NCBI GenBank assembly: GCA_963706835.1
Contig: CAVPOB010000017.1
Span: 186,001 to 250,000 of the forward strand
Origin: CAVXYG01 sp963706835
GTDB lineage: Bacteria > Actinomycetota > Actinomycetes > S36-B12 > GCA-2699445
DNA: 64,000 nucleotides
Direction of reading: 5' to 3'
The notes beneath the pieces were generated by a model. The model was given only the letters and a program-made list of their open reading frames with translations, was not told the origin of the DNA and ran no database searches. The position numbers were made by a program, and so were the translations under genes. Positions 41,802 to 48,980 of the stretch are shown here, piece by piece (the first letter of the stretch is position 1; every line of letters begins with the position of its first letter).

Positions 41802-42656
41802 TCAGTCGAAATCCGGCGCAACGCCGTCGAACACCCAGCGGTAGGCCTGCTCGAACCGCGCCGCCCAACTGCGCTCGGTGTGCTCGCCGCCCGCGATGAC
41901 GTGGGCGGCGACATCGCGGTGCCCCATCGCCGCGAGCACCTCGGCCACTTCCCACAGGTTGGCGATGAGTTCGTCCGGCGATTGGATGTAGGCCAGTTCC
42001 TCGGCATCGCCCATGTCGACCCAGATCCGCTGGTGCTGCGGGGCCCCGGCCCTGCGCAGATACTCCAGCAGCCCCGAGCCGCGCATCGGCTCGACCGCCA
42101 CCACGGGCGACATCGCGATGACCTTGCCGATCAGTTCCGGATAGCGAGCCGCGCAGTAGAGCGCCATGTAGCCGCCCATCGAGGAGCCGCCGACGGCTCT
42201 GCCCTCGCGGTCGGTGCGGACCCGGTAGCGCGCCTCAGTCGCGGCCCTGACCTCCTCCAGGAGGAACGCCGCCGTGGCCTCGCCATCCCCAGCGATATGG
42301 CGCACCACCCGGCGGTCTGGACGCAGTCGGTAGTCCCAGGCGCCGATGGTGTACATGGCGTAGCGCCGGAACTTGTCGAAGGGCGCATCGATGCCCACCA
42401 CGACGGCCGGCTCCATCCCGCCGTTGGCCAGCCGCTCCATGGTCTCGTCGATCTGCCACTCCTGGTTGTAGGTGGAGGTGCGCACATCGAACAGGTTGTG
42501 GCCGTCGAACATGTACATGACGCGGTAGTCGCGGTCAGTCCACTCGTAGTCGGGCGGAAGATACGTCCGCACCCCGACCCGCTGATCGTGCAGCAGCATC
42601 GACGTGACGTCCACCCGTCCGCTGATGCTGTGGAAGTGCCAGCGCTGTGGGCTCAT
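41802..42656 (-). CDS. alpha/beta-hydrolase, esterase D/Fes-type
   Basis: The 284-residue protein is a putative esterase: MYMFDGHNLFD near the N-terminus, the nucleophile elbow GGSSMGGYMAL around residue 157, and GGEHTERSWAAR near the end carrying the catalytic histidine. This arrangement fits the family of trilactone hydrolases and related acyl esterases. No signal peptide is seen. It is convergent with the sigma gene and its neighbours give no substrate clue. Confidence 0.85.
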   Translation of the reverse strand: MSPQRWHFHSISGRVDVTSMLLHDQRVGVRTYLPPDYEWTDRDYRVMYMFDGHNLFDVRTSTYNQEWQIDETMERLANGGMEPAVVVGIDAPFDKFRRYAMYTIGAWDYRLRPDRRVVRHIAGDGEATAAFLLEEVRAATEARYRVRTDREGRAVGGSSMGGYMALYCAARYPELIGKVIAMSPVVAVEPMRGSGLLEYLRRAGAPQHQRIWVDMGDAEELAYIQSPDELIANLWEVAEVLAAMGHRDVAAHVIAGGEHTERSWAARFEQAYRWVFDGVAPDFD

Positions 42657-42684
42657 GGGCCGACTCTAGGCGGCGAGGCTGCGC

Positions 42685-42690
42685 TAGCGT
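42685..42690 (+). promoter_or_regulatory. -10 box TAGCGT of the PLDc_N-like gene
   Basis: The box ends exactly 6 bases before the ATG at 42697, the same spacing as at phr and cysS. Confidence 0.4.
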
Positions 42691-42696
42691 TGCGGG

Positions 42697-42926
42697 ATGC
42701 GGCGCAAGAAGTGGTCCGAACTCACCGGCAGCCAGCAACGCGGCATCGTGGCGCTGGCAGTCGTGGAAGTGGTGGTGACCACCATTGCCGCCGTCGATCT
42801 CGTGCGGCGGCCCGCTGCCGAGATCCGCGGCAGCAAACTCGCCTGGGCTGCCGGACTCCTGGTGCAGCCGGTCGGTCCCGTGGCCTACCTGGCAGCTTGG
42901 GCGCCGGGCCGCTCCCGCTGCAGTGA
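42697..42926 (+). CDS. PLD-nuclease N-terminal-like small membrane protein, C-terminus uncertain
   Basis: The first 68 residues form two membrane helices with the PLDc_N signature RGSKLAWAAGLLVQPVGPVA before YL. The family normally ends a few residues later with FGRR. Here the frame runs on across the next minus-strand gene, but one base over it reads LGRRAAPAAV. A frameshift near 42895 is therefore likely, with a stop at 42924-42926 in a third frame. The true end cannot be fixed. It has a leaderless-type promoter. Confidence 0.5.
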
Positions 42927-42927
42927 C

Positions 42928-43347
42928 TCAGCGCTTGATCCGGGCCACCCAGGCGTCGGGGTCCGACACCATGAACCCCAATCCCGAGGGCAGTCGCGGA
43001 TCGCGCACCTGCAGCACGAGCGCCTTCCTGCGCAGGGTCTGCATGCCCGACCCGGTCGGCACGTCCTCGGAGGCGAACGCCGTGGCAATCGTGGTGCGCG
43101 GCAGGGACAGCACCTCGCCGAGTTGACCGCTGGCGAACAGCACTTCGCCGGGGGTGACGCGCAACAGGCCGTACGCCTTGTAGGGGGCAGTCAGTCCAAC
43201 TGCGGACTCCTCGTAGTCCCCCGGCCCGGCCGGCGGCAACAGGGAGCGCGCCCGTCTGGCGTGGTTGCCCATCACGACCCGGCTGAGCACCAATCCCAAC
43301 AGGATCAACCCAGCGATCACGCTCACCGCTACCAGCAGCACATCCAC
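42928..43347 (-). CDS. hypothetical membrane-anchored protein
   Basis: The 139-residue protein has one N-terminal membrane helix (residues 4-25) then a soluble beta-rich part (GLLRVTPGEVLFASGQLGEV, RKALVLQVRDPRLPSGLGFM) ending SDPDAWVARIKR. The DPDxW motif recalls PH-like bacterial domains in which such a motif contacts membrane or protein, but no family is claimed. It lies just downstream of the uncertain end of the PLDc_N-like gene on the other strand. Confidence 0.6.
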   Translation of the reverse strand: MDVLLVAVSVIAGLILLGLVLSRVVMGNHARRARSLLPPAGPGDYEESAVGLTAPYKAYGLLRVTPGEVLFASGQLGEVLSLPRTTIATAFASEDVPTGSGMQTLRRKALVLQVRDPRLPSGLGFMVSDPDAWVARIKR

Positions 43348-43428
43348 CCCTCGAGGCTACGACCCTTGATCTGGTCGGCTCCGAGGGGCCACGCTGCAGG
43401 GGTGGCAGTCATCATGGGGCGCGGGTGA

Positions 43429-43716
43429 ATGGGGGCACTGCGCCAGATCCCGCCCCTCGGGCGATGGACGCTCGGTCTGCACTTCGCCTGGGGCGCATTC
43501 GTGCTGTGGGGCTACTCGTGGCTCGGCGAGGCCGTCGCGGTGGCCCGCCCCGTCATCGTCACGGCCTGGTTCGGCACGACCATCATGTTCTTGATCTTCG
43601 GCCTGCTCGTGGCCTCCGGCGGGTGGCGGCCCCGAGAGACCCGGTACCTCGCCGTGCTGCTCATCTTCGACCTGGCACCCGCCGCGATCCTCGTGGAACT
43701 GCTGCGGACGGCCTGA
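43429..43716 (+). CDS. small three-helix membrane protein
   Basis: The 95-residue protein has three predicted helices (about 17-37, 42-62, 70-92) and no charged catalytic motif. ATG 43429 is the only reasonable start. It converges on the FMN-binding protein gene with one base between the two stop codons. No family was recognised. Confidence 0.6.
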   Translation: MGALRQIPPLGRWTLGLHFAWGAFVLWGYSWLGEAVAVARPVIVTAWFGTTIMFLIFGLLVASGGWRPRETRYLAVLLIFDLAPAAILVELLRTA

Positions 43717-43717
43717 T

Positions 43718-44185
43718 TCATTCCTCCATGCGGCTGCGGAAGTCCCAGGACGTCAGGTGGTCCGGCCGGATCGAGATGGCAACCTCGTGGTCGGCCCGCG
43801 ACAGCAGCCACGCCGCCAACCCGGAGTGCGTACCGCCGAGGTAGCGATGCAGCAGTTGATGCAGGACGTCCTTGCCGTCGGACTTGACGATCTCGGCCAC
43901 CCCCTGACCGCGCACCCCGCGGTAGGGGGGCATGTCGCCAGCGACCTCGAAGGCGCAGTGCGGATCGGCCTGCAGCCGATGCACGACGACGGCGCTGTCC
44001 TGGGTGGCGCACCACAACCGGCAGTCCCGCCACAGGAACCACATCGATTGCACCAACGGGCCGTTGCGGCCCGCAGTGGCCAGCCGCACCGGGATCACCG
44101 TCGACTGCAGGTACTGCTCGATGGTTGCGATGTCCCACGGCCCGGCGAGCAGCGGGGCCGAGGGGGCTTCGTGGGTGGTGGCCAC
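43718..44185 (-). CDS. pyridoxamine 5'-phosphate oxidase-family flavoprotein
   Basis: The 155-residue protein has the split-barrel flavin fold: VIPVRLATAGRNGPLVQSMW, the family's common phrase FLWRDCRLWCATQDSAVV, and ADPHCAFEVAGDMPPYRGVR. These small proteins bind FMN or F420 and reduce varied substrates; some act on heme or quinones. GTG at 44185 gives a short lead-in. It is distinct from the true PdxH at 9.0 kb. The 2H phosphoesterase gene upstream on the same strand ends 19 bases before. Confidence 0.8.
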   Translation of the reverse strand: MATTHEAPSAPLLAGPWDIATIEQYLQSTVIPVRLATAGRNGPLVQSMWFLWRDCRLWCATQDSAVVVHRLQADPHCAFEVAGDMPPYRGVRGQGVAEIVKSDGKDVLHQLLHRYLGGTHSGLAAWLLSRADHEVAISIRPDHLTSWDFRSRMEE

Positions 44186-44203
44186 GCCCTCAGTGTGGCG
44201 CGA

Positions 44204-44821
44204 TCAGGCCCCGCTTGCAGGCGGGAGCCCGGATCTTGCCAGCGGTAGCGGCAGCAGGCCCCCGACATCGCTGCTGCGGTCGACGACCATGACCGTGGTG
44301 CGGCCACGCACGTGCAGTTCCGGCAGGTCCCGAAACGGCGCCAGCCGTGCCGCGAGATCGTCGCGGGTCACCGCGCGTCGATAGGTCCCCACGGTGACGT
44401 GCGGCACCCACGGCGACGGCGCATCCGTCTCGGTGCCCGCCGCGGCCAGCACAGCCTCGCGCATCGCGTGCAGGGCATCCCCGTCGACCCGCAGGAACGG
44501 CGCCGCCGTAAACGAGTCGGCCCCGCCGACGGTGACTTCGCACTGCTGGCCCAGCACACGTCGCGCGCGCTGCGCGGCGCGGTCGTCGGCCCCGATCGCA
44601 ACCAGCGTGACGTGTGCCTGGCCTGGTGCCGCCGGATGGCACCAGGGGGACAGGCCGGCGAACACGTCAGCCAAGCGGCGCTGCACATGCTGCGATCTCG
44701 CCAGCAGCACCACTGCAACGAAGAACGGCCGGCGCTCCTGCTGCCAGGCCCGCCGCACGGCCTGGTCCTCCACGATCGTCGTCGTCTCAGCGAAGCGGGG
44801 CCAGCGCCCGTGAGCGGTCAC
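44204..44821 (-). CDS. 2H phosphoesterase (2'-5' RNA ligase family), second copy
   Basis: The 205-residue protein has HVTLVAIG near residue 70 and HVTVGTYRRAV near residue 145, the two HxT motifs of the 2H fold. Sequence outside them differs from the ThpR at 13.5 kb, so the two are diverged paralogues, not a recent duplication. It starts with a GTG 38 bases from the opposing apt start. Substrate is not known; cyclic phosphodiester hydrolysis is inferred from the motifs. Confidence 0.75.
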   Translation of the reverse strand: MTAHGRWPRFAETTTIVEDQAVRRAWQQERRPFFVAVVLLARSQHVQRRLADVFAGLSPWCHPAAPGQAHVTLVAIGADDRAAQRARRVLGQQCEVTVGGADSFTAAPFLRVDGDALHAMREAVLAAAGTETDAPSPWVPHVTVGTYRRAVTRDDLAARLAPFRDLPELHVRGRTTVMVVDRSSDVGGLLPLPLARSGLPPASGA

Positions 44822-44848
44822 CCAGGTAGTGTCCCCGGTCGCAGCGCC

Positions 44849-44854
44849 TATCCT
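44849..44854 (+). promoter_or_regulatory. -10 box TATCCT of apt
   Basis: It ends 5 bases before an in-frame GTG at 44860. A transcript starting there would be leaderless for the GTG but would carry a 39-base leader with GGGAGG for the ATG at 44899. Confidence 0.4.
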
Positions 44855-44898
44855 GGCCGGTGAACGATCACGTGTACACCGATCGCCGGGAGGCGGCC

Positions 44899-45435
44899 AT
44901 GGACGAGGCCGAACACGTCGCGCTGATCCGGGGCCGGGTTCGCGCCATCCCCGACTTCCCCAAACCCGGCATCGTGTTCCGGGACATCACCACGGTGCTC
45001 GCCGACGCCGAGGCCTGGCGCGTCACCGTCGACCGCCTCGGCGAACTGGTGCGGCAGTGGAGCCCCGACGTCGTGGTGGGCATCGAGTCGCGCGGGTTCA
45101 TCCTCGGCGCGGCCCTCGCCTACCACCTCGGGATCGGCTTTGTCCCGGTCCGCAAGCCCGGCAAGCTGCCGTACACCGTGCACTCCAGGACGTACGACCT
45201 GGAGTACGGCAGCGACACCCTGGAGATCCACACCGACGCCATCGGGCCCGGTCACCGCGCGGCGGTCATCGACGACCTGCTGGCGACGGGCGGGACGGCG
45301 CGCGCGGCCGTCGATCTGGTCCGAGCCTGCGGCGGCGCGGTTGCCGGCGTTGCCGTGCTCATCGAACTGCTCGACCTGCGGGGCCGGGACCGGTTGCCGA
45401 CGGGCGTCCCGATCGGCGCGCTGCTGGCCTACTGA
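44899..45435 (+). CDS. apt: adenine phosphoribosyltransferase
   Basis: The 178-residue enzyme salvages adenine to AMP using PRPP. IPDFPKPGIVFRDITTVL is the APT N-terminal signature, VVVGIESRGFILGAALAY contacts the base, and AAVIDDLLATGGTARA is the PRPP loop. ATG 44899 is preceded by GGGAGG at ideal spacing. The in-frame GTG at 44860 is an alternative that would add 13 residues. In many actinobacteria apt precedes relA; here a repeat array and an MFS gene follow instead. Confidence 0.93.
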   Translation: MDEAEHVALIRGRVRAIPDFPKPGIVFRDITTVLADAEAWRVTVDRLGELVRQWSPDVVVGIESRGFILGAALAYHLGIGFVPVRKPGKLPYTVHSRTYDLEYGSDTLEIHTDAIGPGHRAAVIDDLLATGGTARAAVDLVRACGGAVAGVAVLIELLDLRGRDRLPTGVPIGALLAY

Positions 45436-45458
45436 CGCCACGCCCCCCAGCGCGACGG

Positions 45459-45871
45459 TGCACCCGTTGCGGGGGTTTGCACCCGGGACGGGGCTGAGAG
45501 CGCCTCCGGGACGGCGACGGTGCACCCGTTGCGGGGGTTTGCACCCCGGACGGGGGCTGAGAGCGCCTCCGGGGCGGCGACTGTGCACCCGTTGCGGGGG
45601 TTTGCACCCGGGACGGGGGCTGAGAGCGCCTCCGGGGCGGCGACTATGCACCCGGCATGGGGGTTTGCACCCCGGACGGGGGCTGAGAGCGCCTCTGGGG
45701 CGGCGACTGTGCACCCGTTGCGGGGGTTTGCACCCGGGACGGGGGCTGTCGGCCCAGATTCAGCCGGTTCCGCCCCCACACCAGGTGCAAACCCCCGAAC
45801 CGGGTGCACCCCTGGCCCGAATACCGGACGTTCCGCCCCCGCGGCGGGTGCAAACCCCCGAACTGGGTGCA
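45459..45871. repeat. 63-bp-period repeat array, locus 3 (5 forward units, 2 reverse units)
   Basis: Forward 37-bp units begin at 45459, 45521, 45584, 45647 and 45710. The first interval is 62 because one G is missing from unit 1, the rest are 63. Reverse units begin at 45772 and 45835, again 63 apart, with a 25-bp centre at 45747-45771. Linkers between forward units are nearly identical and begin TGAGAGCGCC. The first cores are GTTGC in four units and GGCAT in one. The array fills the interval between apt and the MFS gene. Confidence 0.92.
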
Positions 45872-46033
45872 GACCGGCCCCGCGAGGGGATCCGACGCCG
45901 CTCACGCAACGTGACCCGCTGGGCACCAGGGACGCGAACCGGCCCCCAGCGCAGAGCCTGACCGGGATCCCACCACACTCCCAACTGCTATGAGCCACGT
46001 TTGCCGCGCCACAGCACGGGGCACGATGCAGGT

Positions 46034-47302
46034 ATGCCCTCGTACCCTGTCTTCCGCCGTCCCGGCGTAGCACCGATGATGCTCGCCGGCATGATCGGCC
46101 GACTGCCCATGGGCATGCTCGGGCTCGGCCTGACCTTGCTGGTGGTCGGCCAGGCCGGCTCTTACGCGGTGGCCGGGGCGGTCACGGCGACGATGACGAT
46201 CTCGATGGCGCTCATCGGCCCCTACAACGCGCGGCTCGTGGACCGGTTCGGGCAGCAGCGGGCCATTCCGCTCCTGCTCGCGGTCCACGTGAGCGCGTTC
46301 CTGCTGCTCACCGCCGCAGTAGCGTTCCAGGTGCCCACGCCGACCTGGTTCCTGCTGGCCTCGCTGGCCGGCATGAGCGCACCAAACCTGGGTGCGATGA
46401 CGCGTGCCCGGTGGGTGGGCATCGCCCGCTCCGGCTCCGAGCGCTCCTCGGCGTTCGCCGTGGAGTCGGTCGCCGACGAGTTGGCCTTCGTGGTGGGCCC
46501 AGTGATCGCAACCACCCTCGCACTCGCCGTGGCCCCGGCCGCGCCGATCCTGGTCGGCATGCTCGCCCTGACCATCGGTGGGCTGTGGCTGGCCGCCCAG
46601 CGCCGAACCGCGCCCGCTCCGGGACGCACGACCGACGCGCCCCGGCCCACGGGGCACGTGGTGCGCACACCGGGGCTGGCTCCCCTGTTCCTGGTGATGC
46701 TGGCGATGGGGGCGATGTTCGGCGCGCTGCACGTCTCCGTGGTGGCCTACTCCCAGGCGACAGCGCCCGCCTTGACCGGCGTGCTGCTGGCCGCCATGTC
46801 CTTCGGCAGCCTGATCAGCGGGGTCGCGCTCGGGGCAACAACTCGGCGGTGGACCCTGACCAGCCAGGTCCGACTGGGCTCGCTCACCCTGACCGCCGCC
46901 ATCCTCCCGCTGGCCCTCATCAGCCAACCGACGGTGTTCGCGGCGATGACCTTCCTGTTGGGCCTGAACTTCTCCGTGGTCATGATCGGTGCATTCGGGC
47001 TGGCCGAGCGGATGACGGATCGCGGCAGGATCACCGAAGGCCTGGCACTGATGGGCAGCGGACTGGCGCTGGGTCTGGCCGCCGGCAACGCCCTGGCGGG
47101 ACTCACCATCGACGCTGTCGGCCCGAGCCCGGCAATCGGCCTGGCGGCCGCCTTCGCCACTAGCGCGATGGCGGTGTTCTGGTCGACCTCCCGCGGCACA
47201 TCCCGGCGCGAGCTCGCCGCGGATCGGGCGGAGCGGGCCGACGCCGCACCCGCCGCCGAGCCGGCCGGCGAGCCCGAGCCGCTGACGCTGACCAGGATCT
47301 GA
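46034..47302 (+). CDS. MFS transporter
   Basis: The 422-residue protein has about twelve membrane helices in two halves. The loop between helices 2 and 3 reads GPYNARLVDRFGQQRAI, a variant of the MFS signature GxxxDRxGxR. Residues 200-218, rich in Pro and Thr, form the central linker, and a 35-residue acidic/Ala tail is cytoplasmic. The fold is that of drug or sugar-efflux type MFS members; no substrate can be named. It stands alone between the repeat array and the fructokinase gene. Confidence 0.88.
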   Translation: MPSYPVFRRPGVAPMMLAGMIGRLPMGMLGLGLTLLVVGQAGSYAVAGAVTATMTISMALIGPYNARLVDRFGQQRAIPLLLAVHVSAFLLLTAAVAFQVPTPTWFLLASLAGMSAPNLGAMTRARWVGIARSGSERSSAFAVESVADELAFVVGPVIATTLALAVAPAAPILVGMLALTIGGLWLAAQRRTAPAPGRTTDAPRPTGHVVRTPGLAPLFLVMLAMGAMFGALHVSVVAYSQATAPALTGVLLAAMSFGSLISGVALGATTRRWTLTSQVRLGSLTLTAAILPLALISQPTVFAAMTFLLGLNFSVVMIGAFGLAERMTDRGRITEGLALMGSGLALGLAAGNALAGLTIDAVGPSPAIGLAAAFATSAMAVFWSTSRGTSRRELAADRAERADAAPAAEPAGEPEPLTLTRI

Positions 47303-47399
47303 GTCGCGGCCCGATCCGGGATTGCAGCGCCACGGCATGCGGCATCGCTACCGTGGAAGGCGCGGACAGACGCAGCACTGGGGAAGGGCTGGCACAGGC

Positions 47400-48260
47400 G
47401 TGGTCACGTACGGCGGCATCGAGACCGGCGGCACCAAGACCGTCGTCGCCGTGGGCTGGCCGGACCGCATCACCGCCCTGGAGGAGTTCCCCACCGGCGA
47501 TGACCCCGGTGTGACGCTGCGGCGGGCTGCCGCGTTCCTGCTGTCCCACGGGCCGCTCGACGCCGTCGGCGTTGCGAGTTTCGGCCCCTGCGACCCCGAT
47601 CCGTCATCAGCCCACTACGGCCGCGTCACCACCACTCCGAAGCCCGGGTGGGGCGGCGCAGATGTGCTGGGCGGACTGCGCGAGGCCGGCATCGCGGGGC
47701 CACTGGCCTTCGATACCGACGTCAACGCTGCAGCACTCGCTGAATGGCGCGCCGACGGAGGGCACACCAGTTGTCTGCTCTACGTCACGGTGGGCACCGG
47801 CATCGGCGGGGGCGCCATTGTGGCGGGACGGCCGCTGCACGGCGCGCTGCACCCCGAGATGGGGCACCAGCGCATCCCCGGCGCGCCCGGCCCCGGCGTG
47901 TGCCCCTATCACGGCTCCTGCTGGGAGGGGGTGGCGGCCGGGCCCGCTATCCGCGCGCGGGAGGGCGTACCGGCTCGGGACGTGCCGATCGGCCGCGCCG
48001 CCTGGCGGCTGGAGGCACAACTGCTGGCGGTCGGCCTGGCGAACATCGCGATGGTGCTGTCGTGCGAGCGGATCGTGCTCGGCGGCGGGATCGGCGCACA
48101 GCCGCACATCCACGAACTCGTCCGGCCGCTGCTGGCCGAGTCCATCGCCGGATACATCCCGGTGCCCGAACTCGTTCCGCCCGCCCTGGGCCGCCAGTCG
48201 GGAGTGCGCGGCGCGCTCGCGATGGCCGCAGACGCCGCCGCTGCTGAGGAGGGGCCGTGA
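47400..48260 (+). CDS. ROK-family fructokinase
   Basis: The 286-residue kinase has GGIETGGTKTVVAVG for the ATP phosphate, FDTDVNAAALAEW with the catalytic aspartate, and VTVGTGIGGGAIVAG. The zinc-binding segment is GHQRIPGAPGPGVCPYHGSC followed by WEG, the H-C-H-C pattern of GmuE/ScrK-type fructokinases and not of ROK repressors; no helix-turn-helix is present. It phosphorylates fructose or another hexose. GTG 47400 is the start that leaves a complete first strand. Its stop overlaps the next gene's GTG by 4 bases. Confidence 0.9.
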   Translation: MVTYGGIETGGTKTVVAVGWPDRITALEEFPTGDDPGVTLRRAAAFLLSHGPLDAVGVASFGPCDPDPSSAHYGRVTTTPKPGWGGADVLGGLREAGIAGPLAFDTDVNAAALAEWRADGGHTSCLLYVTVGTGIGGGAIVAGRPLHGALHPEMGHQRIPGAPGPGVCPYHGSCWEGVAAGPAIRAREGVPARDVPIGRAAWRLEAQLLAVGLANIAMVLSCERIVLGGGIGAQPHIHELVRPLLAESIAGYIPVPELVPPALGRQSGVRGALAMAADAAAAEEGP

Positions 48261-48970
48261 CCATTGCAGTGCCGATCGTGGCCGGGACCGCCATCCGCGG
48301 CGTTGCCGCCACCTTGATGATGCGCCAGGTCCTGCGCCGCCACCCCAACGCCTTCCTCATCACGCTGGCGGCGTTCGGTGTCACGATTCCCCTGCACCGG
48401 TCCCAGGAGCACCTCGCGCGCGACATCCGGGCCGGGCTGGAGGCGATGGGCCGCGACCCCGGCAATCCCGTGGTCCTGGTCGGCCACTCGCAGGGCGCCC
48501 TGGCCGTGTTGCGCTACGCCATCGATCACCAGCAGCAGGTCCGGCACGTGATCAGTGTCGGGACGCCCTGGGCGGGCGCCGCCAGCGCCACGCGCGTGAC
48601 CAACGTGCTCGGCCAGCGCGGCCGAGTCATGGCTCCGGCCTTGTCGGACATGGCGGAGGGATCGACGTTCCTGGCGGGGCTGCACCGGGACCTGCCGATG
48701 ATCGGCGAGCGGGTCACCAACATCTACAGCACGCACGAACTGTTCATCAGGCCGTACGTGGATGCCCATATCGACGTCCCGGGGGTGCACAACATCCTCA
48801 TCGCCACCGAGGAGGAGCATGTCCGCCACCTCCACATCTATCCGGAGCTCCCGGTGGACGACCTGATCCTGGGCCGCGTGAACCACATGAACGAGATGAA
48901 CTCGCCGATGGTGCGCTCGCGGATCTGGGCCAAGGTCGATGAGGTGGCGGCGCAGCACGGCCTGTCGTGA
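48257..48970 (+). CDS. alpha/beta-hydrolase (lipase-like)
   Basis: The 237-residue protein has the nucleophile elbow GHSQGALAVLRYAI near residue 78 and TPWAGAASATR after it, typical of PGAP1-like or triacylglycerol lipases. GVHNILIATEEEH may supply the acid and the region near HLHIYPEL the histidine. There is no signal peptide. Translation is coupled to the fructokinase through the GTGA overlap, an unexpected pairing. It converges on the DUF4032 gene with 10 bases between. Confidence 0.75.
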   Translation: MTIAVPIVAGTAIRGVAATLMMRQVLRRHPNAFLITLAAFGVTIPLHRSQEHLARDIRAGLEAMGRDPGNPVVLVGHSQGALAVLRYAIDHQQQVRHVISVGTPWAGAASATRVTNVLGQRGRVMAPALSDMAEGSTFLAGLHRDLPMIGERVTNIYSTHELFIRPYVDAHIDVPGVHNILIATEEEHVRHLHIYPELPVDDLILGRVNHMNEMNSPMVRSRIWAKVDEVAAQHGLS

Positions 48971-48980
48971 CGCTCCGCCC

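Noticed and set aside
45459..45760. Tandem 21-residue repeat protein (63 bp is a multiple of three)
   Set aside because: Open frames arise on both strands because the unit length is divisible by three; the one-base-short unit breaks the frame, no start signal exists, and the reverse units do not continue it.
45459..45871. CRISPR array
   Set aside because: Repeats are regular, but the intervening linkers are near-identical within a locus, units occur in both orientations, and no cas gene is present.
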